From Caryophanales bacterium (GTDB taxonomy: Bacteria; Bacillota_I; Bacilli_A; RFN20; CAG-826): a stretch of 9,059 nt of DNA. The position numbers and the translations under genes are program-made. Location: contig JAQYPI010000030.1 in assembly GCA_028726925.1 (NCBI GenBank), positions 1 to 9,059 of the forward strand, in the 5' to 3' direction. Under the pieces are notes generated by a model, which saw only the letters and a list, made by a program, of their open reading frames with translations, was not told the origin of the DNA and did no database searches. Shown here piece by piece: positions 4,850 through 9,059 of this stretch; within the stretch, counting starts at the first letter, position 1; each line of letters opens with the position of its first letter.

Positions 4850-6760
4850 TTATTCGACGACGGGATTGACGCCGGCGGAAACCCAAGAGACGTAGACGTT
4901 GGCATCCTTGAGGCCATCGCCGCCATGGAGACCGCCATAGATGGTCAGGTTGACGATATCCTGGTTGTACCAGCCTTTTTGCCCAAAAGCAGCCTCGTAG
5001 AAGTTGGCGTCGGTATCAACGGCTCCGCCGCTCACGCCCCAAGCGCTGCCAGGCGTCATGAGGCTCGCTTTGTTGATCTTGAGGGTCGCCCAGGAATTCG
5101 CATAGATGCAGCCGGAGTAATCGGCGCTTCCGTATCCATCGGCAATCGGAGCATAGTGCGAGTAGAGGCGGACGAGGCCATCGGAGATTCCGTCAACCTC
5201 GAAATAGATGCGGATTTTGATGTAGTCGAAGTTAGTTTTTTTCGAACCAAGGCCGATCTTCAAGGTGTTGGAAGCGTTGTTCGTGCGGAAGACACCAAGT
5301 TCGCCATTGAATTCTTCGATCCAAGTGGATCCACCGCTGTGGAAGTTCGGGGCAAGCTGCGTGCCATCACCGTTTCCAGAGACGTCATATCCCATGAGTA
5401 GCGTGTCGCCTTCGCCTTCCGGAAGGACGGTCGAAATCCAGGAGATGTAGACGGCCGGTTTGATGAGGTTGCCATTGGCGTAGATGTGGAAATAGAAAGC
5501 CTGCTGGTTCGTATAGCCAATTCCGCCGAAGACGTCCGCGAGGAAGTTCTCGGCGGTATCGACGTGACCACCACTGTTGGAGAAGTTCGTGTTTGCCGAG
5601 AAAATCTTGTCGCGAGTAATCGTGAGGGTAACCCACTGGTTGGTCGGGATGCCTTCCGCGACATTGACCCAGTAGCTCGCGAGCTTGACGCTTGAAGCTT
5701 CGGATTCAAAGTAGATGCGAACCTTGACGGAGGCGAAGTCCACCGCCGTGTTGCCGATATCGAAACGGAGTTCGTTCGTGACGCCAGCGGAGGCCTTGCG
5801 AACACCATATTCGCCCTCAAATTCAGGGAGCCAAGCGGTTCCCCCGTTGTGGAAGTTCGGGGTCCTGCCGTCAGTTTCGGTGTCATAGGTGTAGACCTTA
5901 TCGCCAAGGACGTGATCCTTCTCGGAGACGGAAATCCAGGAGATGTAGACGGCCGGCTTAATGAGGTTGCCGGTGCCAGGTCCTGCGTAAAGATCGAAGT
6001 AGAAGGCCTGCTGGTTCGTATAGCCGATCCCGCCGAAAACGTCCGCGAGGAAGTTCTTCTCGGTGTCGACGCGTCCGCCGGAATTCGAATAGTTCGTGTT
6101 GTTGGAGAAGATCTTGTCGCGGCCGATCGTGAGGGTCACCCACTGGTTGGTCGGGATAGCGTCCTTGCCAGAATCCGTGCCGGCGATGCCGACCCAGTAG
6201 TTCCAGATCTTGACGGAGGAAACATCGGACTCGAAATAGATGCGGACGCTGACGGAGTTGAAGTCGATGACATTGCTTCCGATGTCGAAACGAAGCCGGT
6301 CCGTGATCCCGGCAGCCGTCTTGCGAACGCCATATTCCCCGTTGAACTCTTCAAGCCAAGTAGTTCCCCCGGCGGAGTAGGTGTTGTGGAAATTTGGGGT
6401 CCTGCCATCGGATTCGGTGTCATAGGTGTAGATTTTCTTCCCAATGACAGCGTCCGCAGCAGCGGGGGCGACATAGGCGGGGTGGGCGGCATCCAACGTC
6501 TCGCCAGCATAGGCTCCCATGTCGGTCCAGGTTCCGGTCGCGGGTTGGGCGATGAACTGTTCGTGGCAGTTGCAGCAGGCCCAGAATTCCTGGTTGCCCG
6601 CGTGAAGTTGAGTAGCAGCGACGGCTTCGTAATGGTTGCCGACGTGTTCGCACTCGGTCGCGGTTGTCGGCAAGGCTGCTTTCACGCCAAGGACGCCAAG
6701 TCCCAAGGTGGCTACTGCGCCGAAGCCGGCCGCGAAATAAAGAAATTTCTTCTTTCGCAT
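4850..6760 (-). CDS. Secreted protein with three tandem ~160-residue repeats
   Basis: The 636-aa protein begins MRKKKFLYFAAGFGAVATLG, a basic n-region plus hydrophobic core ending near KAALPTTA: a signal peptide. No C-terminal LPxTG, membrane helix or charged tail is present, so it is secreted or held non-covalently. Residues 37-69 form a small Cys/His module (C-x-H near 37-39, then CCNCH at 62-66) that could bind metal. Three repeats follow at about 108-277, 286-443 and 453-628. Each starts with a YTYDTE/GYDV strand and PNFH, then WLEEFNGEYGV, RIYFE, NxWVTLTI, SGGxVDTxxNF and ends VYISWIS. Repeats 1 and 2 are nearly identical, and the third is divergent and longer. The beta-rich pattern suggests jelly-roll-like modules binding glycan or protein, but I do not recognise the family. 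AAAGGAG lies 7 bases from the ATG. It is monocistronic. Confidence 0.85.
   Translation of the reverse strand: MRKKKFLYFAAGFGAVATLGLGVLGVKAALPTTATECEHVGNHYEAVAATQLHAGNQEFWACCNCHEQFIAQPATGTWTDMGAYAGETLDAAHPAYVAPAAADAVIGKKIYTYDTESDGRTPNFHNTYSAGGTTWLEEFNGEYGVRKTAAGITDRLRFDIGSNVIDFNSVSVRIYFESDVSSVKIWNYWVGIAGTDSGKDAIPTNQWVTLTIGRDKIFSNNTNYSNSGGRVDTEKNFLADVFGGIGYTNQQAFYFDLYAGPGTGNLIKPAVYISWISVSEKDHVLGDKVYTYDTETDGRTPNFHNGGTAWLPEFEGEYGVRKASAGVTNELRFDIGNTAVDFASVKVRIYFESEASSVKLASYWVNVAEGIPTNQWVTLTITRDKIFSANTNFSNSGGHVDTAENFLADVFGGIGYTNQQAFYFHIYANGNLIKPAVYISWISTVLPEGEGDTLLMGYDVSGNGDGTQLAPNFHSGGSTWIEEFNGELGVFRTNNASNTLKIGLGSKKTNFDYIKIRIYFEVDGISDGLVRLYSHYAPIADGYGSADYSGCIYANSWATLKINKASLMTPGSAWGVSGGAVDTDANFYEAAFGQKGWYNQDIVNLTIYGGLHGGDGLKDANVYVSWVSAGVNPVVE
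4877..5404 (-). repeat. Repeat 3 of the secreted protein (divergent)
   Basis: Residues about 453-628. It keeps the ordered landmarks LAPNFHSGGSTWIEEFNGELGV, IRIYFE, SGGAVDTDANFYEA and VYVSWVS but carries insertions and little identity elsewhere. Confidence 0.7.
5432..5905 (-). repeat. Repeat 2 of the secreted protein
   Basis: Residues about 286-443. Nearly identical to repeat 1, including long shared blocks at the DNA level (for example around 5434 and 5931). The spacing between repeats 1 and 2 is 166 codons. Confidence 0.85.
5930..6439 (-). repeat. Repeat 1 of the secreted protein
   Basis: Residues about 108-277. It differs from repeat 2 mainly by short insertions such as NTYSA, GTDSGKDA and GPGTG. 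Confidence 0.85.
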
Positions 6761-6796
6761 AGACGATCTCCTTTTATTGTTAAAATCGACGCTCTC

Positions 6797-6827
6797 ATTA
6801 TGTGCCCGCGCCCTTGGTTTCCGTCAA
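6797..6827 (-). promoter_or_regulatory. Candidate promoter of the secreted repeat protein gene
   Basis: On the minus strand TTGACG (6822-6827) and CATAAT (6797-6802) each match consensus at 5 of 6 positions. The 19-base spacing is longer than ideal. The transcript would have a leader of about 30 bases. The rest of 6830-6960 is AT-rich with nothing I can name. Confidence 0.4.
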
Positions 6828-6970
6828 TTTCCGAGGTTTTGTAAAATTGTTTTTTGCAAGAACACAAGCATATTTTGTTACTGAAATATCGGTTTTTATG
6901 CCGTTTTTCGAAATGGTAAGGGCTTACATCAAAACGACCTCGGACCTTGATTTCCTTGATTTTTTCGCCG

Positions 6971-7001
6971 AAAGAAAAGGGGCGAAGCATCCCTTCGCCC
7001 C
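6971..7001 (-). terminator. Intrinsic terminator of the ZIP transporter gene
   Basis: On the minus strand GGGGCGAAG (7001-6993) pairs with CTTCGCCCC (6987-6979), a perfect 9-bp stem with a 5-base loop, followed by TTTTCTTT. It is 27 bases past the stop codon. Confidence 0.9.
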
Positions 7002-7028
7002 GACGTCACGAAAAACGAGTTTCCTTTT

Positions 7029-7844
7029 TCAAAGGAGCAATTCCATGAGCATCATGAAGCCGAAGCCAATCATGAACGCGGCAAGGCCGAAATGCTCGAC
7101 GCCTTTCTTTGAAACGTGGGGGACGAGATCCTCGACGATGACGTAAAGCATGGCGCCCGCGCCGAAGGAAAGGAACCAAGGCATCGCGGAAGAAAGAAAC
7201 GTGGAGAGAAACATGCCGAGGATCGCGGCGACCGGCTCTACCGCCCCGCTTAAAACGCCATAGCCAAATGCCTTGCCCCGGGACATCCCATCGATATAAA
7301 GGGGGACGGAGACCGCCATCCCCTCGGGAAGGTCTTGGATCGCGATGCCGACGGAAAGGACGAGGGCGGAGGTCGCGAAAGCGAGGGCCCCTTCCCCGTT
7401 TCCAGCTTGGTAAGCGGAGAGGGCAAGGCCGCAGGAGAAACCGGTGACGAGGCCTTCGGGGAGGTTGTGGATCGCGACCGCGAGGAAGAATTTGAACTCT
7501 TCTTTCAGGTGTGGGGCGGCCGGTCCTTCGGCCTTCGAGGCGCCGACGTGAAGATGGGGGACGACTTTGTCGATGAGATAAAGGAGCAACGCCCCGAGGG
7601 CGAGACCCCCGATCGGGGGGAGCCAAGAAAGGGACGGGTCCAAGGTCGCTTGCGCTTCTTCGATGGAGGGGTTAAGAAGGCCGAAGAAAGCCGCGGCGAG
7701 CATCACCCCGCTCGCGAGCCCCATGGCGACGGCCTGGAAACGGTCGCCCGGCTTCTTCTTGAGGAAGAACACGGCGGCGCTCCCGAGGGTCGTACCGAGG
7801 AAGACGATCCCAATGGATAAGACGATGGTTCCGATGACGCTCAT
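7029..7844 (-). CDS. ZIP-family divalent metal (zinc) transporter, 271 aa
   Basis: This is a full-length integral membrane protein of the ZIP (ZupT/GufA-like) family, which imports Zn2+ and related metals. Hydrophobic segments begin at about 4, 38, 75, 117, 157, 193, 224 and 252. The family's metal-site helices carry HNLPEG (126-131) and QDLPEG (170-175), and a further GAVEPVAA (200-207) is the helix-6 signature. The loop between helices 3 and 4 holds the histidine cluster VPHLHVG plus a later PH, as expected. ATG at 7844 is the only start that keeps helix 1 whole. It has no Shine-Dalgarno, and the -10 box ends only 10 bases before it, so the mRNA seems leaderless. Both ends are unambiguous, and the gene is monocistronic. 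Metal preference is inferred. Confidence 0.93.
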   Translation of the reverse strand: MSVIGTIVLSIGIVFLGTTLGSAAVFFLKKKPGDRFQAVAMGLASGVMLAAAFFGLLNPSIEEAQATLDPSLSWLPPIGGLALGALLLYLIDKVVPHLHVGASKAEGPAAPHLKEEFKFFLAVAIHNLPEGLVTGFSCGLALSAYQAGNGEGALAFATSALVLSVGIAIQDLPEGMAVSVPLYIDGMSRGKAFGYGVLSGAVEPVAAILGMFLSTFLSSAMPWFLSFGAGAMLYVIVEDLVPHVSKKGVEHFGLAAFMIGFGFMMLMELLL

Positions 7845-7851
7845 AACGATG

Positions 7852-7886
7852 GGGATTATAAGAGCATCGCTCCCATTTGTAATCCC
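7852..7886. promoter_or_regulatory. Dyad flanking the ZIP promoter, possible operator
   Basis: GGGATTA (7852-7858) and TAATCCC (7880-7886) form an inverted repeat whose arms overlap the -10 and -35 ends of the promoter. A second small dyad, GAGC-ATC-GCTC (7862-7872), lies in the spacer. Such placement would let a repressor block the promoter. It does not match the Zur or AdcR boxes I know. Confidence 0.35.
7855..7882 (-). promoter_or_regulatory. Promoter of the ZIP gene, giving a leaderless mRNA
   Basis: On the minus strand TTACAA (7877-7882) and a perfect TATAAT (7855-7860) are separated by 16 bases. TATAAT ends 10 bases from the ATG, so transcription should begin within 2-4 bases of the start codon. 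Confidence 0.7.
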
Positions 7887-7904
7887 TCTTCGCGCATCTT
7901 CCCC

Positions 7905-7933
7905 TTTATTCTTCGATTTCGTTGTCGGATAAT
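7905..7933 (+). promoter_or_regulatory. Candidate promoter of the sugar-phosphate transferase gene
   Basis: GATAAT (7928-7933) is a good -10. TTTATT (7905-7910), 17 bases upstream, is a poor -35. The start would fall near 7940, giving a leader of about 15 bases before ATG 7955. It diverges from the ZIP promoter. Confidence 0.4.
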
Positions 7934-7954
7934 TCGATTTGGATTCGGACCCCC

Positions 7955-8563
7955 ATGCGAACCAGCCAGAAAATCTACCTTCCCCTCAAGCGACTAATCG
8001 GCTTTTTCGGATCGATCGTGAGCATCGCCCTTTGTCTCGTCCTCCTTTGGTGGTGGATCATCCCGGTGAACGCGATCGCGACGAAAGGCCACCCGTTTTT
8101 CGTGCAGGAACGGCTCGGCAAGAACAAGAAAGTGTTCAAAATGATCAAGTTCCGTTCCATGCGCATGGACGCGGACCCCAATCTCGCCCCTTCCGACATG
8201 AAGGACGGTTACCGGGCTTCGATGGAAACGAAATTTGGGCACTTCCTCCGCGCTTCTTCTCTCGACGAGACCCCGCAGCTACTAAACATCTTCGTCGGGC
8301 AGATGGCCTTCATCGGGCCGCGCCCTGGAGCGGCGAAAAACGAGGAAGAGCTCGTGCGTTTGCGCGAATCCTATACCCCGAGCGCCTTCGCGGTGAAGCC
8401 GGGCCTGAGCGGGTACGCCCAGACGCGCATGAGCAGGGAACACGACCCGGCGATGAAAGCCAAATGGGATCACGAATACGTCGTGAGGATGTCGCTTTGG
8501 TTCGACATCAAGATCTTCGTCTATACCGCCCTCAAGATCTTCGGGGCCGTCAAAGGAAGGTAA
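7955..8563 (+). CDS. Polyprenyl-phosphate sugar-1-phosphate transferase (bacterial sugar transferase)
   Basis: A 202-aa monofunctional member of the bacterial sugar transferase family (PglC/WcaJ/EpsL-like). It moves a sugar-1-phosphate from a UDP-sugar to undecaprenyl phosphate and so starts a lipid-linked glycan. Residues 10-45 hold the hydrophobic membrane-dipping helix, followed by TKGHPFFVQERLGKN, KFRSMR (65-70) and SSLDETPQLLNIF (101-113) with the catalytic Asp-Glu. GPRP (121-124) and KPGLSGYAQ (148-156) complete the conserved set. The C-terminal YVVRMSLWFDIKIF is also typical. The length fits the minimal enzymes with no extra membrane domain. I chose ATG 7955 because the family begins just before this helix. 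A TTG at 7922 would only add IWIRTP-type residues over the promoter. The ribosome binding site is weak (GGATTCGGA). The sugar (for example Gal, GlcNAc or QuiNAc derivatives) cannot be told. Confidence 0.93.
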   Translation: MRTSQKIYLPLKRLIGFFGSIVSIALCLVLLWWWIIPVNAIATKGHPFFVQERLGKNKKVFKMIKFRSMRMDADPNLAPSDMKDGYRASMETKFGHFLRASSLDETPQLLNIFVGQMAFIGPRPGAAKNEEELVRLRESYTPSAFAVKPGLSGYAQTRMSREHDPAMKAKWDHEYVVRMSLWFDIKIFVYTALKIFGAVKGR

Positions 8564-8581
8564 CGCCTTCCTTCTTTTTTT
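8553..8581 (+). terminator. Intrinsic terminator overlapping the sugar transferase stop codon
   Basis: AAGGAAGG (8553-8560) pairs with CCTTCCTT (8566-8573) around a 5-base loop (TAACG) that contains the stop codon, followed by C and a run of T. Confidence 0.85.
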
Positions 8582-8590
8582 CTTTCCCGT

Positions 8591-8598
8591 GCTAGAAT
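8591..8598 (+). promoter_or_regulatory. Extended -10 promoter of the carboxypeptidase gene
   Basis: TGC precedes TAGAAT (8593-8598), an extended -10 placed right after the terminator T-tract. No clear -35 is visible. The leader is about 25 bases. Confidence 0.55.
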
Positions 8599-8627
8599 AG
8601 CGGGGCGAAAAAAACGAAAGGACCGTT

Positions 8628-9059
8628 ATGACCCCGCGCTACGAAAAACTCATCCCTTATATCAAGAAACGGAGAAAGCTCCATTATCTTTCCTCCCTTC
8701 TCAACTACGACATGGCGACTTGCTGCCCGAGCAAAAGCCTCGAGGAAATCGGGGGCCTTCTAAGCGAAGTGGACGTCGAGGCGGCGAACGTCTCGAAAGA
8801 CCCCGAATTCATCCGCCTCGTGAAAGAGGCTTCCCTCGACCCGGACCTCAATGACGCGGAACGTCGCTTCGTCGAGAAAGAGCTCGAAACCATCGAATAC
8901 CTCGAGAAGCTCTCCTCCGAAGAATACCTCGCGATGCGGAAGGCCTATACGAAAAGCAACGAGATGTGGCGCCTTTATAAGCCAACCGGGGACTTCGCTT
9001 CCTGGCTGCCCTATTGGGAGGCGTGCGTCGAGGCGAAACGGAAGGAATGCGCCCTGAAG
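8628..9059 (+). CDS. M32 family carboxypeptidase (N-terminal part)
   Basis: The first 144 codons are present and the gene runs off the window. GAAAGGA lies about 5 bases before ATG 8628. The sequence MTPRYEKLIPYIKKRRKLHY then LSSLLNYDMATCCPSKSLEE (about 21-40) matches the family's opening motif, in which a small helical stretch is followed by W/Y-D-x-x-T-x-x-P and then a conserved glycine-rich turn, here IGGLLSEV. A long, largely helical stretch rich in Glu, Lys and Leu follows, as in these mostly alpha-helical enzymes. M32 enzymes are zinc metallo-carboxypeptidases (HEXXH) that release C-terminal residues from peptides in the cytosol. The HEXXH site lies beyond the window, so activity cannot be checked. 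There is no signal peptide. It is an independent transcription unit after the sugar transferase terminator. Confidence 0.82.
   Translation, partial: MTPRYEKLIPYIKKRRKLHYLSSLLNYDMATCCPSKSLEEIGGLLSEVDVEAANVSKDPEFIRLVKEASLDPDLNDAERRFVEKELETIEYLEKLSSEEYLAMRKAYTKSNEMWRLYKPTGDFASWLPYWEACVEAKRKECALK

Noticed and set aside
6656..6673. LPTTA in the secreted protein, resembling an LPxTG sorting motif
   Set aside because: It lies at residues 30-34, next to the signal peptide cleavage region. Sortase motifs sit at the C-terminus, where none exists here.
5849..6844. Plus-strand open frame of 331 codons
   Set aside because: Antisense to the tandem-repeat protein. Its own internal repetition is a mirror of that repeat.
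7006..7626. Minus-strand Arg/Pro-rich frame of 206 codons
   Set aside because: Out-of-frame shadow of the ZIP transporter, whose HNLPEG and QDLPEG motifs fix the true frame.
1..9059. CRISPR arrays, tRNA or rRNA genes, phage or defence genes
   Set aside because: No short regularly spaced repeats, cloverleaf folds, ribosomal RNA stretches or defence-type proteins were seen.

Overview
The window looks like an accessory cell-surface / glycan locus from a Gram-positive-type bacterium. Strong AAGGAGG-like ribosome binding sites, extended -10 promoters, tight hairpin-plus-T terminators and the gene set suggest an uncultured Firmicute, possibly a gut Bacilli lineage. That assignment is inference. 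Most of the window is moderately GC-rich, with one conspicuous AT-rich block at about 1.8-2.9 kb.

Layout. 1-199 (+) is the C-terminal tail of a GT-B (GT4-like) glycosyltransferase. It converges on a 416-aa GT-B glycosyltransferase (249-1499, -), and a hairpin lies between the two stop codons. 1500-1927 holds the promoter and long leader of that gene and a terminator. 1928-2839 (-) is an AT-rich Core-2/I-branching (GT14-type) glycosyltransferase. Behind it is a 337-bp insertion-sequence relic (2913-3249) with imperfect 25-bp terminal inverted repeats and a surviving transposase C-terminus. 3279-4025 (-) is a GT2 glycosyltransferase with its own promoter. 4299-4694 (-) is a decayed TagD-like cytidylyltransferase with three in-frame stops. 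4850-6760 (-) is a secreted protein of three tandem repeats with a strong terminator. 7029-7844 (-) is a ZIP metal transporter that appears to be read from a leaderless mRNA. It diverges from a polyprenyl-phosphate sugar-1-phosphate transferase (7955-8563, +), which is followed by the start of an M32 carboxypeptidase (8628 to the window end, +).

How the genes fit together. The initiating sugar-phosphate transferase and four glycosyltransferases fit assembly of a surface polysaccharide or glycolipid. The dead cytidylyltransferase suggests that the locus once supplied a CDP-activated alcohol, such as CDP-glycerol, for a teichoic-acid-like or phospho-substituted polymer. The secreted repeat protein, zinc-type transporter and peptidase have no shown link to this pathway.

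The most notable result is a reconstruction of the AT-rich block as an insertion. It is bounded by a 20-nt direct repeat (18 of 20 identical). One copy abuts the outer end of the IS relic, and joining the flanks would restore a GC-rich terminator for the GT2 gene. I did not find a clearly novel defence or mobile system.
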